From Ophiothrix spiculata (Eukaryota > Echinodermata > Ophiuroidea > Amphilepidida > Ophiotrichidae): 27,179 nucleotides of DNA. Under the pieces are notes generated by a model. The model made no database searches. It worked only from the letters and a program-made list of their open reading frames with translations, and was not told the origin of the DNA. Below are positions 11,283-20,192 of the stretch, one piece after another; position 1 is the first letter of the stretch; the number at the start of each line of letters is the position of its first letter. The stretch lies in NCBI GenBank assembly GCA_000969725.1, contig JXSR01S019091.1; one strand, given 5' to 3'. The position numbers and the translations under genes are program-made.

Positions 11283-12091
11283 TTCTTTGTAAAATTATGG
11301 GACAAATTACCACTATAGCGTATCTTTTGAGTCTTTGGGATTCCCTAGGAATTTTATAAGATAATTGCTTGTCCGTATCAGATATAGTAGATTTAAATAG
11401 TTAATGATTTTGAGTACTTTTGGTGAAATAAACATTGTGTTTTATACCTAAGACGTATTCTAGATCTTTAGAACTTTGGCTTTAATATCAATTGTATAAT
11501 AAAATTGGAGGCAAAATATTTAAAGTATAGGAGTATCATGTATATTAGAAATAATTGTGCATGATACAGAATATCACTCGATGTTTTGTGCAAGGCATTA
11601 AAAATGAATGTCACTGTCCAGGTTAGTCTAAGGTTTTATATTATGAATGGGAAAAAACCCAAACACTTAAAAATACAATGATCAATTTATAACTCATTTG
11701 TTATTCTTAATTTACTCCATGTTTAAATTTTTAACATTGACAAAGTTGTGATAAATTCCTAAGGGAACTCTGGTTAGCTCTATATTTTTACCACTTAATC
11801 TTTAATGTTAGATTGCAGATCGTGTAATAAAGTACTCTCGGCAATGGCCAAAAAATCAAGATACATTAAGGACTATTCGAAGATTTGTATGGTTTCTCAT
11901 TTGACATGTTGAAGTGTCTTGTTTAACACCTATTTCCTGCGTGAAATTCCTACCCTTTGGTACAAAATATCAGGTGAGAAAAAGTATAATAGTCGCTGTG
12001 AAAAAGCTTAAAAATGAAAATTTAATATTATGCTAGTATTGGCGAAAATTTGAAATTGCGTCGGCAACTTACTTTGAATATTTGATCAATC
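11283..12091 (+). repeat. Duplicated block A, copy 1
   Basis: Base-by-base comparison by eye shows this 0.8-kb block matching 24102-24884 in the same orientation along its whole length, with scattered substitutions and small indels. Neither copy keeps a long common reading frame, so it behaves as non-coding duplicated DNA. Homology starts abruptly at TTCTTTGTAAAATTATGGG and stops abruptly after TTTGATCAATC. Confidence 0.9.
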
Positions 12092-13093
12092 CGAAACATT
12101 AAAATACTACTGCGACTTGCGCTTTATGAATTCTGAAGTTATTTTCTTTAGAATATGGACTTAGTCCGCAACTTTATTTATGTTGCTGATGCATCGGTAT
12201 TGCATTACCAATGCATCGCAAAAACATCAAAACATCTCAGGGTTTGTTTTCTTTCATACATTACATGACCGTTCAACGCAAAACCAGCCATTTTTATTTG
12301 AAGAGTCCATGTTTTATAAGGATTAAAATGAAAATTTGTTTAACTTAACTCAATATCCAGAAGTGAAGTTATGGTCTGTGAACGTTTGTCGTGGGGTGAT
12401 AAATGAAACTTGAATAAACCATGGAATTTGATAAACGCATTCAAAACAATTAAGCTATATGCTTTTCTGTTCATGTCATTGTAAATTTCGCTTTTTTTTA
12501 GAATAAAACTGATCTGTTTTGAACAATGCATTAACTTGCAAATAATCGATTTCGCCAAATTACGACCTTTGCAAGTATTTTCACCCGTAGCGCAAAATGA
12601 AGTTTGCCGACTTTACGGCTGTTTGGAGGTGGAATGGCACAAATGCAATGGGTTTATGATGCTTTACGATGCACTCGAGAGAAGAATCGATAAAACACGC
12701 ATCGCAAAAGTTGCAGGAGCTCATTGTTTGTGTATCAAAATGTATGATATTAAAATAATTTTAGATAGGTATTTTTATTAACAAATGGTGACGTATGACT
12801 TAACGCATGCACAAATTTAACACTTTATTTCAAAACAAGGTTATCTGGTCCTAATTAGGTGACGTAAAGCAGTCCGAGTATAACTGTTAACTGTGGTAAA
12901 TATTCCGAAAATTGCTTTCTCTATGACCTTTATTGTCGATTATTTATTTTGTCACGTACCGAAACAAAATCGCAATAATCAAATGTGAATGTTGAAATAT
13001 CTGGGTTTACAAGTTATACACCTAAATTCATGTCCTTTCCTATCACACCGTGTCACTCTAAATATTCAAAGAATAATTCAGAAAACAAAAGAT
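12092..13093. other. 1.0-kb stretch absent from the compact copy
   Basis: In the second copy blocks A and B are separated by only a few bases, while here 1.0 kb lies between them. It is either an insertion here or a deletion there. GATCA occurs at both edges (12083-12087 and 13091-13095), which could be microhomology, but no terminal inverted repeats or open transposase frame are seen. It contains an imperfect palindrome near 12185-12219 and two short frames (12536-12781 and 12985-13248) without known domains. Confidence 0.6.
12185..12219. repeat. Imperfect 35-bp palindrome
   Basis: GATGCATCGGTAT (12188-12200) and ATTACCAATGCATC (12204-12217) pair with one bulge and few mismatches around a 3-bp centre. 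It is inside the block absent from the second copy. No role is evident. Confidence 0.6.
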
Positions 13094-13219
13094 CAAAACA
13101 CAAAGACACTGGTTTCTCTGTTCTGACTAACGAAACATTGAGGCTTCCAGGCTGTATAAGCCATATTATATCTATACACAATACTGCAAATATGGTAGAT
13201 GAAATAAATTACCCAGTTA
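13094..13219 (+). repeat. Duplicated block B, copy 1
   Basis: This block matches 24889-25037 in the same orientation, including GTATAAGCCATATTATATCT and the ATATGGTAGATGA word. The second copy has a small extra AT-rich segment. Homology stops at CCAGTTA; the next shared block (C) lies 6.5 kb further on in this copy but directly adjoins in the other. Confidence 0.85.
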
Positions 13220-13327
13220 CAGTGTGTCCTTTGATTATATGCAAATGAACTTATAATGAACAGTGTCTTTTCCAGATCTTGAGATCGATATTACAAAATC
13301 TTGGTTTCGAGATTGTTTTATTGACGT

Positions 13328-13785
13328 AAGGTAAAGGTAAAGGGGACGACCTTGGTCGGAGTGCCCATCTCTCTTTCTCTAGCAATTGGACCAGACTCAA
13401 ATTTTGCGGAGAGTGGATCGCCACACCTCCTGCACCGCGAGCCTGTTACCTTCCCAGCATTGAAGAATGCCGGTGTGAAAGGAATCTAAGTCCCCTTTAA
13501 ATGGTAGTCCGCCTTCCATAGACCATAACGGAGTAAAGCGTGAAACTAATGTTGCGTGAGAGTTGTTAGCCTATACTTTACTGCACAACCCGGAAAGTAA
13601 GAACGGGGGACTTACATTCCTTCTACACCGGTACCCATTTGACATCTGGGTGGAGAGGAGCACATAGGAGTGAGTTTCTTGCTCAAGGCAATTACACGCG
13701 CCGCTGAGCGGATTCGAACCCACACTGTTAATGCCTAATGATTAACAGTCTGAGACTTATACCGCTCGGCCACGCGTGTCTCCTC
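13328..13785 (-). mobile_element. Complete tRNA-derived SINE with 8-bp target duplication
   Basis: On the minus strand the element starts with a Ser/Leu-tRNA-like head: A box TGGCCGAGCGGT and B box GGTTCGAATCC, the internal RNA polymerase III promoter. A long body follows, with a conserved-looking central part (CTCCTCTCCACCCAG..AATGGGTACC) and a short terminal iteration of GGTAAA complement. ATTGACGT flanks both sides exactly (13320-13327 and 13786-13793), the mark of target-primed insertion. Length is 458 bp. The body contains an inverted pair (13470-13497 and 13605-13631). No reading frame is expected. It inserted inside the region missing from the compact second copy. I cannot name the family. 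Confidence 0.92.
13470..13631. repeat. Inverted duplication inside the SINE body
   Basis: CCGGTGTGAAAGGAATCTAA (from 13470) is the inverse of the segment ending at 13631, read on the other strand as ACCGGTGTAGAAGGAATGTA. The RNA would fold into a stem of about 27 bp with a loop of about 107 nt. It suggests the SINE body arose by joining two copies of one module in opposite orientation. Confidence 0.8.
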
Positions 13786-13793
13786 ATTGACGT

Positions 13794-14505
13794 GACCTGC
13801 CAATAAAGCTGACTTTGAACCCTTATTATTTGAACAAGGAGAAAGCACATGCAAAGTGGGAACGTGGGTATGGAAATTTGGAGTTTTTCCCTTTATAATG
13901 TGAGTGAATATTTTGCTATTGCTAAAAAATGATGCATTATATGGTATTTTCTATAAAAATCAACAATTTTGAACCTTTTTAGACATACATCAACCCCGAC
14001 ATCAATCTTGTTTTAGAAGATAAAAAGACGTCAGTTTGGTCGATTCCACTACCAAAAATATGAAAACTCAGATTGAAGAAATTTGGAAAATACATTTTGC
14101 CTATAAGACTTTAAAACTGAAGATAAAACAAGGAGAAAAAAATACGCTGATGTGGCGTATGTAAGGTACCTAATATCGGCTCGTCATACTTGCCTGCGAT
14201 TTGTATTGGAATAACCAGGCACCAAGATTTCGATAACCAGCACCTTTGTCACGACGGGTCATCTGATACCAGCAGCGTGCATGCATGTAGCTCAGACCTT
14301 GCAATTTGAATGGCTCGACCCTCGTTGTGCTGAAATATCTTGCATTTCATTTGAAAATTAATGAACCTGACATGTGTTTTTTGACTGAGAAGTAACATTT
14401 GGGTTCTTTTATATAAATTATGTCAAAAATTCGTGAATTTTATTCCTGACAGTGAATAATTGAAGAAAAATCAACACGCCAAGGCGAAAAAAAAAGAAAT
14501 TTACA
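13794..14505. other. Non-coding spacer
   Basis: No gene is recognised. It is AT-rich, somewhat more mixed around 14160-14330, and absent from the compact copy. Confidence 0.5.
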
Positions 14506-14589
14506 TTACGACTCTTACGGGATTCGAACCCACGACCTCCTGCATGAGAAACTCATGTTATCGCCGCTACGCCACGGAACTGGCTTGTG
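14506..14589 (-). mobile_element. tRNA-like sequence (SINE head or tRNA pseudogene)
   Basis: The minus strand carries an A-box-like TGGCGTAGCGG, a stem-loop CATGAG..CTCATG, a perfect B box GGTTCGAATCC with a pairing T stem (GTGGG/CCCGT), and a T-run terminator just downstream (about 14488-14499). The acceptor strands do not pair and the anticodon loop has the wrong shape, so it is not a working tRNA. Translating the plus strand gives a frame containing TGFEPTTSCMRN, a spurious peptide arising from tRNA-type sequence. No target duplication was found. Confidence 0.55.
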
Positions 14590-16693
14590 TTAGCTATTAT
14601 AGGCATTTATTAACTATATCCACCATTACACCGCCCTGGAAGGTTAATAACTAGAAACTTTTTTTGCGGTGTTTAATGCTATATTTTAGGCAATTTTTGT
14701 CATATTGAAGTTACTTCCAGTTTCAATTACGGAAAATTCCGACGGATGCATTTTTTCATTTTTTTATTTTTTCACGAACAAACTAAAGCATTTCATACTG
14801 ATAAAATGACTGAATTAAGTTTGTAGAACTTTTAATTAAATAATTCACGGTTAAGAAGCTGAAAAGATAATGTCAGTTTTTAAAGGTGGAATTTTATTTT
14901 CATTCACTTTACTTCAATCCTTTCGCCATTTTCTAAGTTCTCTATGCCAAAATTTTCCGAAAAAATCTCAAAATCTGTCCAGGGCAACACTTTATTAATT
15001 CAAATATTGGGTAGAATACGATGTCTGTCTTCAAATCAAACCATTAATTAATCAAACGGCCCTTTTCGTCTAGACTCGCTTCTTGTCGTATTATAATTAA
15101 AAGTATTTTGCAAAATCATTTGACCTTGTGTCACGCCTATATTCTTACACAGACTTATGATAATAATATCATCAGTACCGTCAGTACCATGCTAGGCACG
15201 AAAGCCTTCGATTTTGAAAATTCTATCTCGTGTAATCCATTAACACCATAATCATGCAATTTCACGCATCCGTAATTAAGCATAGCCTAAACAGGCATGG
15301 GGGTATACATCTTTTTCATTGTATTGCCAATCGGGCTGTCAGCTCAGTCGAGGATGGTATAATCATTATTAATGGATGATATTATCTCAAACAAAGTTGT
15401 AATAAAAATAACAACAAGAAAAGTTCTAGACATGGTACAATGATGGGAACATTGCATTGATACGACTAAAATATAGTCTCTAAAATGAATAAATGGTATC
15501 ATAATATTCGAAAGAAAAGAAAATGCAACATCATGAGTCAAATTTGAACCATTTCTTTTCAGTGCAATGATAGGCCTATGTCTATTTTTATATTTTTATA
15601 TTAAAATATGCCATTGTTTGAAATCACGAAAAAAAACTGTATTGAAACTTTAGTTTTTATGGTCCCAGGATAAAAACCCCGGGGATAAAACAATGTTACA
15701 ATGAGTATAGCAAGGTGCAGTAGATATTTCAGCCCATCAGGACTATTATAGGCCTACATAATTGCAGAGTTGGAAGTGCGAGTTCCCCCTTGGGTTCCGA
15801 TCATTCCCAAGGCAAGGGTCATGAATCGATAGAAGAAAGCTGAAGAATATTGGACCAATTAGCAGGTCTAGAGAAACACCGATAGAAGCTTCCAGGGCGA
15901 TGTGATCAACCATATATTCAAAGATGTTGTTTACGCATGCGCACTTATCAATATACGGTCAAATTTCACGACAATTTTAGTGTGATTTGATCAGCAAGAG
16001 TAACCATCTAACATGTCTGCATCGAATCTGTTTTATCGATATTTATCGTAATATTTTCGGAAGAATAAACACATAAAGGTTCAATCATTGTTTTCAGCGG
16101 TACAGTTAAAATATATAATACTGGTAATAGGCACTTCAATCACCTGTTACGTAATCGATGAACGAAATCACAACACAGGACTTGTGTACGCGTGTTTAAC
16201 AGGTGTTTTTTTTTTTATTTTTACAAAAAAAAATATTTTCAAGCTCTGCCTGTATGGATCTACTTATTCTTTAAATATGTTATCAAATCATATTTTCTCC
16301 CAAATGTCCGAAAACAGTTTTGAAAAATATTGCTTAGTTTCGGAAATATCGCGTAAGATTTAAGCGATGGTCATTTCAGAAAGCAAGTGAAAATTCATCG
16401 ATCACTGAACAGCCCATAGAAACTCAATGACAAATATTTCCCTTGTCTGAAGGCACCACGTTCGTTGTGATCGGAAAACGCACGGTTCTACTGGTGTTGA
16501 CGGAAAATGCAAATCGGAGCGCTGTTATACATAAATCGCGTTCGGAATAAAGTTTTTCGGTAAATTGAAGAGTTGAGCTACCGCTGGGTGTTTGTTGCTT
16601 GAAAAACAGATGTATGATTCCTGAGATATGGATTTTTAACCAATTTACGATTGTTTTTCTCCGAAACGGAAAATTATTTCAACAAGCAACATG
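14590..16693. other. Non-coding spacer up to the assembly gap
   Basis: No gene or repeat is recognised. The frames at 15344-15541 (minus) and 16088-16363 (plus, TTG start, hydrophobic by chance in T-rich DNA) have no family match I know. A short inverted pair CCTTGGG/CCCAAGG lies about 15787-15813. Confidence 0.5.
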
Positions 16694-16743
16694 NNNNNNN
16701 NNNNNNNNNNNNNNNNNNNNNNNNNNNNNNNNNNNNNNNNNNN
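16694..16743. other. Assembly gap (50 Ns)
   Basis: Exactly 50 Ns, the usual placeholder for a gap of unknown size. ACATG ends the left side (16689-16693) and ACATG begins the right side (16744-16748), so the two contig ends may simply overlap. Distances across this point are unreliable. Confidence 0.98.
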
Positions 16744-17031
16744 ACATGATAAACTAATTTCACTATATATCAAAGAATTTTTTAATTTTTTTCAGTCCGA
16801 TTCATTCACAGACATCGCGCCTCAATGAGAAACTAAAAATTAGAGGATAATTCTGCACCTTTTCTTACGCATTTTGAAGTTGATAACTCTTTGTGTTCAT
16901 TGGGAAGAAAACGTGTTGACTCAAAGGCAGTAATCCATGCAGTGATTTAGCATTCAAATTAGACTGTTGGAAATAAGGATGATCCCATTTTTATCAATAA
17001 AAACAATAAAGCCGCCTAAAATATCGTTAAA

Positions 17032-17418
17032 AATTACCCATTTTATCATAAACAGACACGCAAAATTTCACAAAATGTGGACCATTTTGTCATTTAAAAA
17101 AGGAAGACGAAGAAAACCCATTTTGTAATTTATAAGATATACACAAAATGTCATGCAATATTACCCACTTTGTAATTTAAAAATGGAAGACATATGAAAC
17201 CCCTTTTATCATAAAAAAAAGACACGTTAAATGTCAATGAATATGAACAATTTTGACATTTAAAAAAACCATAAAATGAAATAAACAAATTTATGGTAAA
17301 TTTTGTCATACACGTAAAATGTCACACAAAATGGCCCATTTTGTCATTATAATCTTGACACAAAAATGTCAAACAATATGGCCCAATTTGTCGTTTATGA
17401 AAACACAAAATGTCACTA
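17032..17418. repeat. Degenerate tandem array with alternating inverted words
   Basis: About nine occurrences of a CCCATTTTGTCATTT-like word (17036, 17081, 17117, 17164, 17200, 17247, 17298, 17335, 17381) are spaced 36-49 bp apart. Between them lie ACAAAATGTCA-like words, which are the inverse of the TGACATTTTGT core. Every unit is thus a potential hairpin. The copies are well diverged. No frame crosses the array. Confidence 0.85.
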
Positions 17419-17524
17419 ATTTATGAAATTTGCTGAAATGACCGTTTCTGAATATCCGCGCCCTGTCAGCCATTCGTTTTCAGAAATGTTTTTACTCTAT
17501 AACTCAGCAAGGGATAATTAAATC

Positions 17525-18065
17525 TAAATAAAAGCATATATTTCTAGAAGCAGGTTTGCATACTGAACATGATGGTGATGTCACTTTTGGACCAAAATGT
17601 GTAATTTTGGCCCTAAAGTCCAAACATTACGTTTTTTGGCCAAACATTTCGAATTATTTTACTTTTTAGAATCTAGATTTTGATTTTTTTTTTTTACTTT
17701 TTGGAATATTGCGTAATTTTTGAGATATTGTCAAAAATTGGTCCTAAAAATATCAAAAATCCAACCGCTGCCACCATTTTTTGCAAAGCATGACACTTTT
17801 GACCTATTTCTGGCAATATTTCAAAAAGTAAGGAAAATAAATGAGAAATGCGTTCCTAGATATTGCCTTCTAGATTCTAACAAGTAAAATACTGTAGTTT
17901 AAAATTTCACCAAAGCACAATTTAGTTAGCTTTCCCGTAAAAATGTGGGTCAAAAACACATTATTTTTGAACTTAAAGGCCAAAATTACACATTTAGGTT
18001 CAAAAATGACCTCGCCATCATGTTTGGTATGAAAATCCACTTCCAGAAATATATACCTTTATTTA
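17525..18065. mobile_element. 541-bp fold-back element
   Basis: Three nested pairs of inverted segments are visible: an outer arm of about 90 bp (17525-17612 with 17975-18065, sharing ATATATTTCT, AACATGATGG and AATGTGTAATTTTGGCC), a middle pair (17655-17682 with 17869-17892, around TTCTAGATT), and an inner pair (17693-17709 with 17814-17830, TACTTTTTGGAATATTG against its inverse). Only about 100 bp in the centre is unpaired. This is a MITE-like or fold-back element without coding capacity. Arms are diverged, so the copy is old. No target duplication was identified. Confidence 0.85.
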
Positions 18066-18090
18066 ATAGCCGTTAACCCATTATGTAACA

Positions 18091-18291
18091 GGTAATAGAC
18101 GACTTTCGTATGTCCCTTAATGCATCTTGAAAGTACCACAAATACGGGACCTTGTGACGTATCTTGCATAGTCAAGTTGTGCGCAATGCGCAGAACTTCA
18201 AATATGGTAAACTGAGCAAGATACGTCTCAAGGTCCCGTATTTGTGGTACTTTCAAGATGCATTATGGAACAAACGAAAGTAGTCTATTCC
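18091..18291. mobile_element. 200-bp hairpin element, 76-bp arms
   Basis: 18091-18167 and 18216-18291 are inverted copies with few mismatches; the core (AATGCATCTTGAAAGTACCA through the CGGGACCTT part) is identical for over 35 bp. The loop of 48 bp contains TGCGCA-A-TGCGCA (18179-18191). High arm identity implies a young copy or ongoing arm conversion. It starts 25 bp after the 541-bp fold-back. No target duplication found. Confidence 0.88.
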
Positions 18292-18297
18292 TGAAGT

Positions 18298-18824
18298 GCC
18301 TAATATAAGTAATCATAATTATGTCATTAATTATGCAAATTAGATGCATATTTTTTAGTACTTCAAAGCTAAACACTACCAGCAACTTATATGGAAAGTT
18401 TGAAGTCAAAATATTGAACGGTTGTGGAGTTCTGTGATCTAGATTCCTGATAACGTGTTGGAAAATCAGGAAAATACAGCTAATTAAGTCATTAATTATG
18501 CAAATTAGCAATTTTCTGATGTATAAATTAACAGTTTAGGCTATATTCTTGAAGCACTTGATGTTAGCAACATACCCCGAAAGTTTGAAGCTTGTACAAT
18601 AAAAACTTTTAAAGATATGATCAAAAATATTTCTGATAACGTGTTGGGAAATCAGGAAAATACATCTAATCTAGTCATTAATTATGCAAATTAACCATTC
18701 TTTTATGTACAACCTAACATTTTTAAAGCTTTATTCTTAAGGCACATGATGTTAGCAACATACTCTAAAAGTTTGAAGCTTGTACAATAAAAACGTTTAA
18801 AGATATGATCAAAAATGTTTGTTA
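18298..18824. repeat. Satellite-like array, 186-bp period, about 2.9 copies
   Basis: Units share CTGATAACGTGTTGG (18446 and 18632), TCATTAATTATGCAAATTA, GATGTTAGCAACATA and AGTTTGAAGCTTGTACAATA. The first unit is the most diverged and about 20 bp shorter at its left part. The second and third are close relatives. Each unit has one perfect octamer ATGCAAAT (18333-18340, 18498-18505, 18684-18691) inside an AT-rich ATTAATTA context, the kind of site POU-homeodomain proteins bind. Confidence 0.9.
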
Positions 18825-19287
18825 AGACTGTAATATCTTGGTGCCATGCCAATATAAAAAAAACAAAAGGGTTGAACTTTGACATCTGTTCTCCAATATA
18901 GCGCTACCAAACTGCATAAAAAGCGTTATATCTCCGCAACGGAAGGTCCGATTTCAAAAATTCAAAACAAATTTAAAGCTGAAAGTTCCTTCTTTTATCA
19001 TATAAAGAAATATTGTGCATTTTTAGTTGGATAATTTTTGATCTGAAGTGCCTACTGGTAAGTGTTAATGTTAGCTGAAATTGTTAGACCCAATTTCATC
19101 GCTCTTTTTCAAAATTAACACTCCGGTAATTGTCTCAGTATTGGACATACAGTTTAAAAATTCACACTTTTAAAAATTGTAAAATGTTTTTTTTAAGACT
19201 TTTTTTTAATCCGTTCTGCGTAAAAGTTTCTGAAATTCAGACTTCTTTCAGAGATTTTAATCAATTTTAAAATCTTGTACTCTGCCT
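18825..19287. other. Non-coding spacer
   Basis: No gene is recognised. The ATATCTCCGCAACGG..GTCCGATTTC run (18930-18956) resembles one near 10890. TGAAGTGCCTA at 19034 repeats the word at 18292 next to the hairpin element. Confidence 0.5.
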
Positions 19288-19305
19288 TATATATATATAT
19301 ATATA
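19288..19305. repeat. (TA)9 microsatellite
   Basis: Eighteen bases of uninterrupted alternating T and A. Confidence 0.95.
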
Positions 19306-19389
19306 CCCACCGACCAGATAGCGATACTGTAAAAAGTCATGAATATACATCGGAGAGAAGAAGGCGAAATATTGCCACCTGCCGTAGAC

Positions 19390-19712
19390 CAGGGCCGTAC
19401 GAAGGCATGTAAGCCAAGGGGGGCAAACACATTTACCGTCCCGAAATTCATGTTTCGTCCCGATGTATATAGCGTCAATTTGTTTGTAATGCGCGCGTAG
19501 CGCGCGAAAATTTTGCTGTTTCAGCCAAAAAACGACATAAAACCGCTAAAATTGGCTTATTTTGACTAAAATTTGCGGGACCGTATAATATCGGGACAGT
19601 AAAAGTAGTAAAATATCGTCCCGATATTTTTATTTTTGTCCCGCCAGCGTCCCGATTTTTCGAGCCAGGGGGGGCGAGTGCCCCCCCTGCCCCCCCGCTT
19701 CGTACGGCACTG
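19390..19712. mobile_element. hAT-type MITE with perfect 8-bp target duplication
   Basis: The 323-bp element starts CAGGGCCGTACGAAG and ends CTTCGTACGGCACTG, a 15-bp terminal inverted repeat with one mismatch. CCGTAGAC flanks it exactly on both sides (19382-19389 and 19713-19720). CAG..CTG ends with an 8-bp duplication are the signature of the hAT superfamily. Inside are C/G runs near both ends, the palindrome GCGCGCGTAGCGCGCG (19491-19506) and repeated GTCCCGAT words. No transposase is present. Removing the element restores the sequence joining to shared block C. The frame at 19636-19869 is an artefact of the C-rich end. Confidence 0.95.
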
Positions 19713-19722
19713 CCGTAGACTG

Positions 19723-19743
19723 GTTAATTGCAGGCTAACATAT
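19723..19743 (+). repeat. Duplicated block C, copy 1
   Basis: GTTAATTGCAGGCTAACATA differs by one base from the start of 25034-25054. In the compact copy it directly follows block B; here it lies 6.5 kb away from block B. Confidence 0.7.
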
Positions 19744-19769
19744 CAAGACAGAAGACAAAAATTTATTCA

Positions 19770-20192
19770 GGGACCAATTATTTTCGTATCCATGATTAAA
19801 CCATCCATGAAAAGTGACGTCCACAAATTATGCAGAAGGAACATAAAGAAGGTGACCGCATCGTTGTAGCAGTTGACATGACAAGTTTTGACTTTTTGGG
19901 CGAGTTTACGCAATGAATGAAGTACCTGATTATAAATCACGAATAAGTTGTGCAAAATGTGGCATTGTCTTTTTGATTTTTGGTGCTCAATATTCAGCAC
20001 GAAATTGCCTTTTACTTATCTTAGTTTCAATTTCCTTTTCAATTTCAATTCTATAAAAAGTATGTACGAACAATTGTTGGCCTACTTGTAAGAACATTTT
20101 GAACAGAAGGATAGTCATTATAATTTTAAAACCGAATTAATGTTTTCTTCATTAAAATGTTTGCTCTTTGTATTCTTTTTCTTTGACTTTGT
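19770..20192 (+). repeat. Duplicated block D, copy 1
   Basis: Matches 25392-25809 in the same orientation over its whole length, from GGGACCAATTATTTTCGTAT to TTCTTTTTCTT.GACTTTGT, with scattered substitutions and small indels. Minus-strand frames in both copies share MLNIEHQKSKRQCHILHNL, but they then diverge by frameshift, so this is not convincing conserved coding sequence. Confidence 0.92.

Noticed and set aside
14460..14654. Frame with TGFEPTTSCMRN
   Set aside because: It is the translation of the antisense of a tRNA-like B box, a familiar false peptide in databases, not a protein.
16088..16363. Hydrophobic 91-codon frame resembling a membrane protein
   Set aside because: It starts at TTG, lies in T-rich DNA where hydrophobic codons arise by chance, and shows no family motif.
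19767..20000. Similar minus-strand frames in both copies of block D (also 25369-25626)
   Set aside because: They share MLNIEHQKSKRQCHILHNL but then change frame relative to one another by small indels, which is not how a conserved protein evolves. The similarity is explained by the DNA duplication.
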